64,000 nucleotides of DNA from RI-153 sp963721725. Its GTDB lineage: Bacteria > Chloroflexota > Anaerolineae > Caldilineales > Caldilineaceae. The DNA lies in assembly GCA_963721725.1 (NCBI GenBank), contig CAVRLX010000033.1, positions 124,001 through 188,000 on the forward strand, written 5' to 3'. Positions 29,484 to 38,960 of the stretch are shown here, in pieces; the stretch's first letter is position 1, and each line of letters starts with the position of its first letter. A model generated the notes under the pieces. The model saw nothing but the letters and a program-made list of their open reading frames with translations. It searched no databases and had not been told where the DNA came from. Both the position numbers and the translations under genes were made by a program.

Positions 29484-30608
29484 ACGGGCCAAGGCAGCCT
29501 GGGGCAGAATCGTACACACAATCACGGGGATGCCCTCCAAATGCGGATGGGCACGCAGTTGCCCCAGAAGTTGCCAGCCGTCGATCTCCGGCAGCATCAC
29601 GTCTAGCACAATCAGGTCGGGGATTAGCTCCACGGCGCGAGCCACAGCCTGGGTGGCTTCGCGCACGCCCACCAGTTGATAGCGAGTGTTGGCGGCATAA
29701 CGGGTCAACAGTTGCAACGTATCCGGGTTATCCTCCACCACCAGCACGCTGATTTGCTCTTCGCACGGCAAGAGCAGGCGCACGCCACCCCCATCGACAC
29801 GCAACTGCCCGCCGACGGCATCCAGCAATGTCTCGGCCATGCGCAAATTTTCGGCAGCTTCGCCTTTGTCCAATGCCAGCGCGCCTGCCGCGTGGCCGTG
29901 TTCAATCGCGATTTCAACCCGATCACGCTGGGCAGCGGCGCGCACATAGAGCGGCTGGGGGGGCCGCGCGTGGGCCAGGGTGGCGAGCAAGCCCAAGAGC
30001 GCCTGCCGCACGCTCACCGGCTCCACCAGCAGGCGTGGCAACGTTTCGGGCAGATCGACCTCCACACGTACACCCAACGATTGCAAGAGCGGCGCAGCTA
30101 CCGCCATCACCGACGCCAGCAGATCCGCGGTTTCGACGCGTTCATCGGCAAAGGTACGCTGTGACCAGGCCAGTTCGGCGCGACGACTGGGCGTGGTCTG
30201 ATCCGCTTCTGCCGGGGCAACATCAAGCTCGTGTGCGGCGGGCGAGCCAAACTGGGCGGCGATCCGGTTCGCCAGGAGTTGCAGCGCTCTCTTTTCGCGG
30301 CGACGCAGTTGGCGCACACTCAGCCCCAGATCTGCCGCCACCTCTTTTTGCGTAAACTGCTCCACAAAGCGCTGATAGAGGAGTTGATAGGCCTGGGCCA
30401 GCGGCGCGTGGGGAGGCACAGATGCGTCCGGGGCCAAGGCGTCAATCGCCGCGGTGAGGGTCTGGCGCAGCACGCCGGTGGCATCGCGTCCGCCTGCGCC
30501 CACCTGGGCAGTGAGCGGATTGTCCAACAGCGCCACGGGATCATAGAGGTTAATCAGTGCGTGTTGAAGCTGATCGACAAAAGATTTGTGTGGGGTTTTC
30601 TCTATCAT
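29394..30608 (-). CDS. Regulator with sigma-like HTH, degenerate kinase ATPase-like domain and C-terminal receiver
   Basis: About 404 residues from ATG 30,608 (MIEKTPHKSFVDQL), with AGGAGG rather far upstream (13 bases). Residues 86-112 (FTQKEVAADLGLSVRQLRRREKRA) are an HTH of the sigma-70 region 4/LuxR type. The middle region (RLLVEPVSVRQALLGLLATL, then RVEIAIEHG) resembles a histidine-kinase ATPase without clear N and G boxes. Residues ~286-404 are a full receiver domain (SVLVVEDNPDTLQLL, DLIVLDVMLPEIDGW) with the phospho-Asp and a conserved Lys (FLRKPVG). It converges on the hybrid kinase and is probably part of the same signalling route. Intact. Confidence 0.8.
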   Translation of the reverse strand: MIEKTPHKSFVDQLQHALINLYDPVALLDNPLTAQVGAGGRDATGVLRQTLTAAIDALAPDASVPPHAPLAQAYQLLYQRFVEQFTQKEVAADLGLSVRQLRRREKRALQLLANRIAAQFGSPAAHELDVAPAEADQTTPSRRAELAWSQRTFADERVETADLLASVMAVAAPLLQSLGVRVEVDLPETLPRLLVEPVSVRQALLGLLATLAHARPPQPLYVRAAAQRDRVEIAIEHGHAAGALALDKGEAAENLRMAETLLDAVGGQLRVDGGGVRLLLPCEEQISVLVVEDNPDTLQLLTRYAANTRYQLVGVREATQAVARAVELIPDLIVLDVMLPEIDGWQLLGQLRAHPHLEGIPVIVCTILPQAALARSLGADAFLRKPVGHADFLAALDAQLPLLR

Positions 30609-30961
30609 GTCTGCCCGATGTCCTCCTTTTGTCCCCTCAATGGCTAAATTTTGTAGATCTGGCGATTCACATCTGCTACTATCTGTGCCATACCCCAATC
30701 CCGCAAACGCATATAGGCCAACCCCAACAGCAAACATAGACTCCGCCGGCTTAGTCCTGCCAGAGGAGCAGATGATAGATGACAAGATGAAGATATGTCA
30801 CTTTGGTTTGTCATCAGGACATTGTGCCATTTAGAAAAATTTCGCTATGTTTGGGGGACGTAATTGTTTCTGATTGTACCACAGTGTCTCTTTTGGTTCT
30901 CCCGGCCTGCGCCGTTCTTTTTTCCGTACCTTTTGCTCGGATTCTTTCAAGGAGGAACAAC
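30609..30961. other. Divergent intergenic region upstream of the ABC sugar operon
   Basis: About 350 bases separate the regulator (minus) from the binding-protein gene (plus). No gene is supported. The words GATGACAAGATGAAG and TTGTCATC around 30,777-30,817 form a weak inverted repeat like that at 57,102. The ribosome-binding site AGGAGG of the next gene is at about 30,951. Confidence 0.45.
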
Positions 30962-32373
30962 ATGACCCCAAAGCAGTGGAACACGTGGATGAACCGCAGA
31001 CAGTTTTTATTGGGCACAGCCGCCATTTCGGCCAGTGCATTGTTGGCGGCTTGCCAGCCCACAGCAGCCCCATCGGGTGGTAGCTCCGCCGCACCGGCAG
31101 CCTCGACCGGCGGAGAGGCAAGCGGCAATTGGTTGAGTGTGGAAGATCTCTCCGAACTGCCGGAGACCACGATTCGCTACTGGTATTACGAGACGCCAGA
31201 GCGCATTGAGTTGGGCAAACAGCAGGAAGCCGCCTTCGAGGAAATGCACCCCAATATCAGCGTAGAAGGCAGCACAGCCCCCGAATCTGTGGACAATGAA
31301 ATGTTGGTGGCTTTCATCAAAGCCGCACCAACTCCCACGTCCACCAATCGGTGAATATGGAGGACACCTGGTATCTGACGCGCGACCTGTTGCTGCCGCT
31401 GGAAGATCTGCCCGGCTTCGACGAAGTGATGGGGCGCATGAACCCCAACCTCAACTATGAGTGGAACGACGGCCACGTCTACAGCATCTCCTGGTATGCC
31501 GGGCCGCGTGTCATGTTCTACAACGGGCAGCGTGTGCGCGAGGCGGGACTCGATCCCGAAAATCCGCCACAGACCTACAGCGAATTTCTGGCTTGGGCCG
31601 AGGCCCTCAGCGACGACACCCACTGGTTCATCAACCTGTCGCCGGGCGAAGAGTGGTGGCGCTGGCAGTTCACGGCCTATCCCTTCTACATCGCCGCCAC
31701 CGGAACCAACCAGTTGGTCAGCGATGACGGCACAACGGCGACTTTTAACATGCCAGCCGCCATGCAGGTATACGAGTTAATCGGCACGCTCTTCAGCGAA
31801 GGCTATAACCTGACCGAGGCCATGGAGGGCAACCCCTTCCTCTCAGGTCAAGTGGCGGCCACGTTGGGCGGCGGTGATACCATCGGCACGGTCAAGCGCA
31901 ACGCCCCTGAAGGCTTTGAGTTGATCGTCGGCCCTGTGCCCAAGCCCGATGACTCCACGGTGGAAGGCTTCCCCACCTATAACTTTGTGCGTAACTTTGC
32001 CCTCATGCGTGAGCAAGGATTGAGCGGCGAAGAGGCGGATCGCACCAACCGCGCCGCCTGGGAATTCATGAAGTATCTGCTTTCCGAAGAGCAGATGGCC
32101 GCCGACTTTACCGTCACCGGCAGCTTGCCCCCCACCAACGATCTGACCGAAAACCCGGTCTTCACGGAAATTCTGGATACACTGCCCGCCGGCCGCGATT
32201 ACGCCAGCTATGCGGCGAACTCGTACATCTATGACATGCACACAGCGCTGGGCAGCGAAATCATGGGCGTGCTCACCAATTCCTACGTGGACGTGATCCT
32301 GGGTGAGGCTACCCCCGCCGAAGCTCTGGCCGCCGCCGAGGAAGAAGTGAATGAGATGTTGGCGAACCAGTGA
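30962..32373 (+). CDS. ABC-transporter carbohydrate-binding lipoprotein (family 1 type), one frameshift
   Basis: ATG 30,962 behind AAGGAGG. The N terminus MNRRQFLLGTAAISAS carries a twin-arginine and ends in the lipobox LLAACQP, so the protein is probably a Tat- or Sec-exported lipoprotein. A Ser/Ala-rich linker precedes TTIRYWYYETPERIELGKQQEAAFEE, the start of the MalE/UgpB-like fold. The frame changes near 31,325 (VAFIKA to SHVHQSVNMEDTWYL) and continues to 32,373. WEFMKYLLSEEQMA and GSLPPTN are typical of sugar-binding members. It precedes two MalF/MalG-type permeases. The substrate is unknown but likely a sugar or sugar derivative. No ATPase is in the cluster. Confidence 0.88.
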
Positions 32374-32406
32374 TGACGGAATATATCCATCGATAGTTTG
32401 TTCAAG

Positions 32407-32456
32407 CGTAGTGCGTAGTGCGTTGTCCGTTTACGCACCACGCACTACGTACTACG
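32407..32456. repeat. Palindromic word-repeat element (GTGCGTAGTGCG family)
   Basis: CGTAGTGCGTAGTGCGT (32407-32423) and the inverted ACGCACCACGCACTACG (32433-32449) differ at one position; a further TACTACG follows. It sits between the binding-protein gene and the first permease, where it could attenuate or protect the transcript. Related words occur at 45,500 and 48,645. Confidence 0.85.
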
Positions 32457-32468
32457 AAAGCAACCACC

Positions 32469-33413
32469 ATGCAAGCAACCGATACATCTGTTCCCGTTAC
32501 GGGCCGCCTGCGCGAGGGGTGGGCATCAATTTTTCAGACCAACAGCCGCGGCAAGTGGGATAAGATCGCGCTGGTCTTTATTGCGCCGTGGCTTCTGCAC
32601 CTGGCACTTTTCACCCTCTATCCGCTCTATATTGCGCTCTACGGCAGCATCGCCGATTGGAATATCCTGACTGACGAGATGAGCTACGTGGGATTTGTCC
32701 ACTACGCAGGGCTTTTCAGCGATGATCGCTTCTTTCTGGCGCTGCGCAACTCATTTGTCTATCTGCTCGTGCAAGTGCCGGCCTCGATTATCGGCGGCTA
32801 TATTGTGGCGCTGATGCTCAACCGCCCCAATCTGTGGGGGCAATCCTTCTTCCGCGGCCTCTATTTCTTCCCGGTGATCATTCCCACGGTGGTCATGGCG
32901 ATTATCTGGCAGTGGATGTATGCCACCAATTCAGGCGTGCTCAACTACTTTCTCACCCTGGTTGGCATTTCTCCGATCCCCTGGCTGACCGATCAGACGT
33001 GGTCGATGCCATCCATCGGCTTCATGAAGATCTGGAACGACGTGGGCTTTTACGCCGTGCTCTTCCTGGCCGGGCTACAGGGCATCTCCAACGAGGTGCT
33101 GGACGCTGCCCAGGTGGATGGCGTCAACGAGTGGCAAATGGCCTGGTACATCAAACTGCCCCTGCTCAACCCTGTGCTGGTCTTTGCTGTGATCATGGGC
33201 ACGCTGTGGGGGCTGAACATCTTCACCGAGCCGTTGATCATGACCAACGGCGGGCCGCGCGGCAGCAGTCTCACCACCCTGCTCTATCTCTATCAAGAGG
33301 GCTTCATCTGGAGCCGCTTGGGCTATGCTAATGCCGTCGGCGTCGCCTCTACGTTGATTATTCTTGTACTCACCCTGATCCAGCGGCGGGTGCTGGAACG
33401 CGCCGCCGACTAA
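32469..33413 (+). CDS. ABC-transporter permease, MalF-like
   Basis: 314 residues from ATG 32,469 (MQATDTSVPV). Six membrane segments are visible, starting with KIALVFIAPWLLHLALFTLY. The EAA loop, which contacts the ATPase, reads EVLDAAQVDGVNEWQMAWYIKLPLL. Length and topology fit the MalF/UgpA branch of carbohydrate importers. It lies 95 bases after the binding protein and 15 bases before the partner permease. Intact. Confidence 0.93.
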   Translation: MQATDTSVPVTGRLREGWASIFQTNSRGKWDKIALVFIAPWLLHLALFTLYPLYIALYGSIADWNILTDEMSYVGFVHYAGLFSDDRFFLALRNSFVYLLVQVPASIIGGYIVALMLNRPNLWGQSFFRGLYFFPVIIPTVVMAIIWQWMYATNSGVLNYFLTLVGISPIPWLTDQTWSMPSIGFMKIWNDVGFYAVLFLAGLQGISNEVLDAAQVDGVNEWQMAWYIKLPLLNPVLVFAVIMGTLWGLNIFTEPLIMTNGGPRGSSLTTLLYLYQEGFIWSRLGYANAVGVASTLIILVLTLIQRRVLERAAD

Positions 33414-33428
33414 TCAAGGAGGTTTCAC

Positions 33429-34295
33429 GTGGCCGGTTCCATCACCAGTGCCAGACAGAAGAAGCATCTCAATACCGGGCGCTATCTACAACGGTTTCTC
33501 TTGTATGCCGTGCTGGTGCTAGGCGCGGTCATCTCGCTCTTCCCGTTTTATTGGATGTTCGCCACCTCGCTCAAGCCAACCTATGCCATCTTCACCTTTC
33601 CGCCGGAGATGTTTCCGGCCGCGCCTACCTTCAACGCCTACGTCTACGTTTGGAATACCATGAACGTGCCACTGGCCCTCTTTAACAGCGTAGCCGTGGC
33701 AGTGGTGGGAGTTTCGCTCAATGTATTCTTTTCGTCGTGGGTGGCCTATGCCCTGGCAAAGCTCAGGTTTCCACTCAAGGGTCTGCTCTTTTTGATTCTG
33801 CTCGGCTTGATGATCCTGCCCCAGCAGATCCTCATGATCCCGCTCTTTCTACAGGTCAGCACTCTGGGCATGATCGACACCTACGCAGGCGTGATCTTGC
33901 CCGCCGCCATCACCCCCTTCACCATCTTTCTCATCCGGCAGGCTTTCATTTCTCTGCCCAACGAGTATATTGACGCTGCTATTATTGACGGAGCCAATCA
34001 TTTCCAGATCCTTTTCCGCATCGCCTATCCCATTGCCAGGCCGCTCCTTTTGACCGCGGTCTTAATCAATTTCTATTTCACCTGGAATGCCTTCCTCTGG
34101 CCCTTTTTGGTCATTCGCAGCGACGAAATGGCAACCCTGCCCATTGCGCTCCAGCGCTATCGCGCCTTCACCGAACAGCGCTGGGATGCCATCATGGCCG
34201 CGGCCACGGTGGTGGCCCTGCCCATTATGCTCCTCTATCTCGTCATCCAGCGCCAGTTTGTAGACGCCATGACCATGGCCGGACTCAAAGGCTAA
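33429..34295 (+). CDS. ABC-transporter permease, MalG-like
   Basis: 288 residues from GTG 33,429, preceded by AAGGAGG. The first membrane segment LLYAVLVLGAVISLFPFYWM and the MalG-type sequence MFATSLKP are present. The EAA loop is EYIDAAIIDGANHFQILFRI. It pairs with the MalF-like permease just upstream to form the channel. The ATPase must come from elsewhere, perhaps a shared MsmK-like protein; this is inference. Intact. Confidence 0.93.
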   Translation: MAGSITSARQKKHLNTGRYLQRFLLYAVLVLGAVISLFPFYWMFATSLKPTYAIFTFPPEMFPAAPTFNAYVYVWNTMNVPLALFNSVAVAVVGVSLNVFFSSWVAYALAKLRFPLKGLLFLILLGLMILPQQILMIPLFLQVSTLGMIDTYAGVILPAAITPFTIFLIRQAFISLPNEYIDAAIIDGANHFQILFRIAYPIARPLLLTAVLINFYFTWNAFLWPFLVIRSDEMATLPIALQRYRAFTEQRWDAIMAAATVVALPIMLLYLVIQRQFVDAMTMAGLKG

Positions 34296-34331
34296 CCCCT
34301 ACCCATAGCCTCCACCCAAAGGAGAGATCGC

Positions 34332-35366
34332 TTGACTGTTTCCCTTGCCCTCATCGGATCAGGGCTAATTGCCCGCTTTCATGTGGCGGCGCTGGCTGGC
34401 AGCGATGGCAAAATCATCACCGTCTGTGATGTCAATGCCGACGCCGGGCGCGCCCTGGCTGCCGAGATCGGCGCGGCCTATGCCGCCGACTATGACACGG
34501 TGCTGGCCGATCCCACCATTCAGGCCGTACTCATCGCCACACCCAACCACACCCACTATGCCCTTGCCAAAGCTGCCATTGAAGCGGGCAAAGATGTCTT
34601 TTGCGAAAAGCCCATGACCACCAACCCGGTCCACTCGGCCGAACTGGTACAGTTGATGGCGACGCGGCCAAGGCAGATCTTCCAGACCGGTTACATGAAG
34701 CGCTATAACCCCGGCTTTCGCCTTGTCCAGGAGACGCTGCCCCGCCTGGGCGATCTGCTCAGCGCCCACATTCGTGTCATCGTTGGGGCACGACCACGCC
34801 CGCCGGGACAACCCACCACCTGGCACGCCGACCCCACGCTTAGCGGTGGCGGCGTTCTCTATCATAGTGGTAGCCATCTGATGGACGTGACACGCCTCTT
34901 CTTTGGCGATCCGGTACGCGTGGACGTGCGCAAGATCCCCGACCCGGCCAACCCTGGCCGCGAGCGCTCGGTGATGACACTGCTGGACATGACCGCTGGC
35001 CCGCCGGTCTATTTTTCCACGGTGCTGACGCAGATCCCACAGGTGGGGCATGCCCAGCAGGGCTGGGAAGAGACTGTGGAGATCATTGGCACACTGGGCC
35101 GGATTTCCCTCTCATCGCCCAACTGGCAGGGCACCCTGCCCACGGTGGTCACTCTTCAAATGGGTGATGAAGGCCAGAGCCGCACGATCTACCCACCCGA
35201 CGAGAGCCAATGGGCGCTGGAGTTTCGGGCCTTTGTGGAAAGCGTGCAGACACGCCAACAGGCCCGCCCCGATGTGATCGACGGCTATAAAGTCGATGAA
35301 ATTTTAGCAACCATTGTCGAATCCGCCGCCGAAGAGGCCCCCGTGCCCCTGCGCTGGCGGGTCTAA
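34332..35366 (+). CDS. Gfo/Idh/MocA-family NAD(P)-dependent oxidoreductase
   Basis: 344 residues from TTG 34,332, with GGAGA upstream. The N-terminal Rossmann fold opens VSLALIGSGLIARFHVAAL, DVNADAGRALAAEIGA follows, and FCEKPMTTNPVHSAEL is the conserved EKP motif of this family. The C-terminal domain has GGGVLYHSGSHLMDV with the catalytic-site histidine region. It probably oxidises or epimerises a sugar or inositol imported by the upstream transporter. It is 36 bases behind the MalG-like gene in the same operon. Intact. Confidence 0.9.
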   Translation: MTVSLALIGSGLIARFHVAALAGSDGKIITVCDVNADAGRALAAEIGAAYAADYDTVLADPTIQAVLIATPNHTHYALAKAAIEAGKDVFCEKPMTTNPVHSAELVQLMATRPRQIFQTGYMKRYNPGFRLVQETLPRLGDLLSAHIRVIVGARPRPPGQPTTWHADPTLSGGGVLYHSGSHLMDVTRLFFGDPVRVDVRKIPDPANPGRERSVMTLLDMTAGPPVYFSTVLTQIPQVGHAQQGWEETVEIIGTLGRISLSSPNWQGTLPTVVTLQMGDEGQSRTIYPPDESQWALEFRAFVESVQTRQQARPDVIDGYKVDEILATIVESAAEEAPVPLRWRV

Positions 35367-35390
35367 CCCTTCATCCCCAACGAGGACGCT

Positions 35391-37436
35391 ATGACCCAAA
35401 AACTAGCCTGGGGGATTCTGGGCGCAGGCCGCATTGCGCGCCGCTTTACCCGCGATCTGCCCCATTCGGAGAACGGCGAACTGGTGGCGATTGCCAGCCG
35501 CTCGCAAGCAGATGCGGACAAATTCGCCGCAGAGTTCAACGCGCCGCGCGCCTATGTCAGCTACGACGCGCTGCTGGCCGACCCGGCTGTGGACGTTATT
35601 TATATTTCGCTGCCCAACCACCTGCACGCCCATTGGAGCATCCGCTGTGCTGAAGCAGGCAAGCACGTTCTGTGTGAAAAGCCGCTGGCAACCAATCACC
35701 CCGAAGCCATGAGCGTGATCGCCGCGGCGCGGGATCACAACGTTTTCCTTATGGAAGCCTTCATGTATCGCTGTCACCCGCAGACAGCAAAACTTGTAGA
35801 GTTGATTGGCTCTGGCGCGATTGGCACGCTGCGGCTGATCCAGGCGGCCTTTGCTTACAACATGGGCGGGCACAACGACGACATCCGCCTAGAAAACGAG
35901 ATGGCAGGCGGCGGCATCATGGACGTGGGCTGCTATCCCGTTTCGATGGCGCGGCTGCTCGCCGGGGCAGCCCAGGGCAAGCCCTTCGCCGATCCTTTGA
36001 TCGCCAGTGATGGCTATCGCCGTGAGATGGCGATCAAAGGCTTTGCCCACCTGGGTGAGCAGAGCAGCGTGGACGAGTGGGCCACAGCCATCGTCAAATT
36101 CCCCGGCGATCTGCTGGCCGAGCTAACCTGTGGGCTGCAAGCCCGTGTCGAGTCTACACTGCGCATCTGGGGCAGCGACGGCCACATCATCGTGCCCAAC
36201 CCGTGGCTGCCCGACGACGAGCGCACAGGCGGTGCCGAAGGCGTCAAAATTTTGCTCTATGCCAACGGGGCCACAGCGCCAGAAACCATTGTGGCGCGCA
36301 ACGGCAAACCGCTCTATGCGCTGGAGGCCGACGCTGTGGCCGCGAGTATCGCCGACCGCCAAGCCCCCGCCATGTCCCCGGCGGACAGCTTGGGCAACAT
36401 GCTTGTGCTAGACAACTGGCGGCGCGAGATCGGGCTGGTTTTTGGCAACGAACGCTACGAAGCACTCAAGACGCGTCCGGCGGGGCGTCCGCTGGAGCGG
36501 CGACCGCAGATTACCATGCCCTATGGCCGTGTGCCCGGCGTGGAGAAGCCCATCTCGCGGTTGGTGATGGGAACCATGATCTTCAAGCCGGAGCGGCTAC
36601 CCTTAACCTGTAGTCTACTCGACGACTTCTACGAGATGGGCGGCAACTGCCTGGACACCGCCCACGTTTACAATTGCGAGAAGAGTGTAGGCGATTGGAT
36701 ACGCCTGCGCGGCCTCCGCGAGGAGTTGGTGATCATCGGCAAGGGCGTGCGCGACGAAAAAGGCACGCCAGAAGGCATTCGGGCCGATCTCACCGAGACA
36801 TTGGAGAGAATGGGCCTCGACTACGTGGACATTTACATGATGCACAGCGATAATCCGGTTGTACCGGTGGGCGAATTGGTGGACGTGCTGAATGAACATC
36901 TGGCCGCCGGGCGCATCCGCGCTTTTGGCGGCTCCAACTGGAGCATCGAGCGGATTGAAGCAGCCAATGCCTATGCCCGCCAACATGGACTTGTGGGCTT
37001 CGCCGCCAGCAGCCCTAACCTTTCGCTGGCCGAGTGGAACGAACCCATGTGGCCGCGCTGTCTCACTGCCTCGGATGCGGCTTCGCGGGTGTGGTACACC
37101 AGCCAACAGATGCCGCTCTTCGCCTGGAGCAGCGGGGCCACGGGCTTTTTTAGCGGACGCTATGGGCCGGGCGACCGGGGCATCCCCGCGCTGGAACCGA
37201 TTGTGCGCACCTGGTTCAACGACGGTAACTTTCAGCGGCTGGATCGAGCACGCGAATTGGCGGCGGAGAAGGGCGTCAGTGCTACCCAGATTGCTCTTGC
37301 CTATGTGCTCAACCAGCCTTTCCCAGTCTTTGCGCTGGTGGGGCCGCAGACCATCCATGAACTGCGCGATCTACTGCCTGCCCTCGCCATCCAACTCTCG
37401 CCGGAGGAACTGCGCTGGCTCAATCTGGAAGCATAG
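35391..37436 (+). CDS. Fusion of a Gfo/Idh/MocA dehydrogenase with an aldo-keto reductase
   Basis: An uninterrupted 681-residue frame. Residues 1-345 are a Gfo/Idh/MocA enzyme: WGILGAGRIARRFTRDL, LCEKPLATNHPEAMSV, AGGGIMDVGCYPVSMARLL. Residues ~375-681 are an aldo-keto reductase: LVMGTMIF, NCLDTAHVYNCEKSVGDW (catalytic Asp and Tyr), VIIGKGVRDEKG (Lys), DYVDIYMMHSDNPVVP (His) and TQIALAYVLNQPFPVFALVG. Both active sites look complete. The joint could channel a keto-sugar between two redox steps; this is inference. It lies 25 bases after the first dehydrogenase gene. No indel is evident at the junction, so the fusion looks real. Confidence 0.88.
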   Translation: MTQKLAWGILGAGRIARRFTRDLPHSENGELVAIASRSQADADKFAAEFNAPRAYVSYDALLADPAVDVIYISLPNHLHAHWSIRCAEAGKHVLCEKPLATNHPEAMSVIAAARDHNVFLMEAFMYRCHPQTAKLVELIGSGAIGTLRLIQAAFAYNMGGHNDDIRLENEMAGGGIMDVGCYPVSMARLLAGAAQGKPFADPLIASDGYRREMAIKGFAHLGEQSSVDEWATAIVKFPGDLLAELTCGLQARVESTLRIWGSDGHIIVPNPWLPDDERTGGAEGVKILLYANGATAPETIVARNGKPLYALEADAVAASIADRQAPAMSPADSLGNMLVLDNWRREIGLVFGNERYEALKTRPAGRPLERRPQITMPYGRVPGVEKPISRLVMGTMIFKPERLPLTCSLLDDFYEMGGNCLDTAHVYNCEKSVGDWIRLRGLREELVIIGKGVRDEKGTPEGIRADLTETLERMGLDYVDIYMMHSDNPVVPVGELVDVLNEHLAAGRIRAFGGSNWSIERIEAANAYARQHGLVGFAASSPNLSLAEWNEPMWPRCLTASDAASRVWYTSQQMPLFAWSSGATGFFSGRYGPGDRGIPALEPIVRTWFNDGNFQRLDRARELAAEKGVSATQIALAYVLNQPFPVFALVGPQTIHELRDLLPALAIQLSPEELRWLNLEA

Positions 37437-37440
37437 AGAG

Positions 37441-37672
37441 AAATTCACCGCAAAGGTGCGAAGAACGCAGAGAAGATAAAAGGCAAAAGTGGTAGGACTT
37501 ACGCACTTGTTTATAACCTTCCGGGAAGGGTTCAGCGATAGACGTTTTTCCCAAGCGCTTTTGAACCCTTCCCGGAAGGTGAGCTGCAAGTAGCTTGCGC
37601 TCTCTCATCTGGAATCTGCGTAAATCCGCTAAATCTGCGTCATCTGCGTTCTATTCTGCCTCTCTGCGTTAA
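37441..37672. repeat. Nested word-repeat region with an 18-bp inverted repeat
   Basis: Inner arms AACCTTCCGGGAAGGGTTC (37515-37533) and 37563-37580 form an 18-bp perfect stem with a ~29-base loop. Outside it are CACCGCAAAGGTGCGAAGAACGC on the left and runs of ATCTGCGTAAATCCGC and CCTCTCTGCGTTAA words on the right. It fills the gap between the fusion gene and the alcohol dehydrogenase. Confidence 0.8.
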
Positions 37673-37705
37673 AATGGATTGTCTGTCCACTCATAGGAGA
37701 GAATC

Positions 37706-38725
37706 ATGAAAAAAGTTGCCATTACCGGCCCGCGCCAAGCCCGCGCTGATCGACGCGGCTGAGCCGCAGCCTGTGGAAAACTGGGTGGTGGTGAAGGTCC
37801 ACGCCACGCCCATGTGTACCGAGTACAAACGCTACGTTAGCGGCGAACCCACGGACATTCTCGGCCACGAGGCTGCTGGCGAAGTGGTGGCGGTGGCCCA
37901 GCCGGGTCGGGTGAAGGTAGGCGATCGTGTGGTGGCGATGCCGCTCTATGGCTGCGGCCAGTGTGCGCTTTGCCAGTCTGGCGATTACATCCACTGTGAG
38001 CACAACGCCGATCTGCCCCGCTATTTTGGCGGCGGCGAAGGGCGCTCCACCTATGCCCAATATCTGCTCAAACAAGATCGGCTGCTGCCTAAGATCCCTG
38101 ACGGCGTTTCGTATGATCACGCCGCGCTGGCCTGTTGCGGGATCGGGCCTTCGTTTGGGGCAATGCAGTTAATGGGCGTGGACGCCTTCACCACTATCTT
38201 GATTACCGGGTTGGGACCCGTGGGGCTGGGCGCAGTGATCAACGCCCGTTTTCGCGGCGCACGTGTCATCGCCGTGGAGTCGATCCCGTACCGGGCGGCG
38301 CGGGCACGCCAGATGGGCGCAGAAGCGGTGCTGGATCCACGCGACGCGGAGATTCTCGCTCAGATCCGCGATCTCACCGGCGGGCGTGGTGTAGATTGCA
38401 GCCTGGATTGTTCCGGCAATGTCCATGCCGAGCGACTCTGTGCATTGATGCCACCCGGCGCAAGGGCAAGGTGTCCTTTGTGGGTGAATGCAATGACGAT
38501 CTCGCCATCCGCATTAGCCCCGACATGATCCGCAAAGGGCTGACGCTGATGGGATCGTGGCACTACAATCTCAACGAATTCCCCAACGTGATGCAGGTAA
38601 TTCAAAAATCGCCGCTGATCGAGCAACTGATCAGCCACCGCCTGCCCATGAGCGCCATCAACGACGCCTTTGCCTGCTCCACTTCCCACGAATCGGCCAA
38701 AATTATCCTCAACCCGTGGGCGTGA
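37706..38725 (+). CDS. Zinc-dependent alcohol dehydrogenase (MDR family), two frameshifts
   Basis: ATG 37,706 follows AGGAGA and begins MKKVAITGPRQAR. The frame changes near 37,732 to LIDAAEPQPVENWVVVKV. MCTEYKRYVSGEPTDILGHEAAGEVV holds the catalytic zinc ligands. The structural zinc loop is YGCGQCALCQSGDYIHC. The Rossmann motif is TGLGPVGLGAVINARF. A second frame change near 38,455 leads to KGKVSFVGECNDD and the end ESAKIILNPWA. It probably oxidises a polyol or sugar alcohol and fits the upstream sugar operon, though a repeat region separates them. Confidence 0.85.
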
Positions 38726-38731
38726 AACCTG

Positions 38732-38821
38732 AGCAATAGAACGCGGATTGAGCGGATTTTTACGGGTATGTCGAGAATTCTCGGAAAATCCGCCCCATTC
38801 GCTCAACCCGCGTTCTATTGC
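38732..38821. repeat. 90-base word-repeat palindrome (GCGGATTGAGCGGATTTT family)
   Basis: GCAATAGAACGCGGATTGAG (from 38732) pairs with CTCAACCCGCGTTCTATTGC (ending 38821). The centre has CGAGAATTCTCG. More of the same vocabulary (AAATCCGCTCAATCTGCCCC) continues to about 38,870. It lies between the alcohol dehydrogenase and dprA. Confidence 0.85.
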
Positions 38822-38960
38822 AAATCAAATCCGTGGAAATCCGCTCAATCTGCCCCATCCGCGTTCCATCTCCCCTCCTCCCCAAAGCCAGCGGTTTGAC
38901 AAATAAAAGCCCCTCTACTATTCTCGACTTCACGGTGCGGCGATTGAACGTGGATCATCA

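Noticed and set aside
37515..37580. Insertion-sequence terminal repeats
   Set aside because: The arms flank only about 29 bases and no transposase or target duplication is present.
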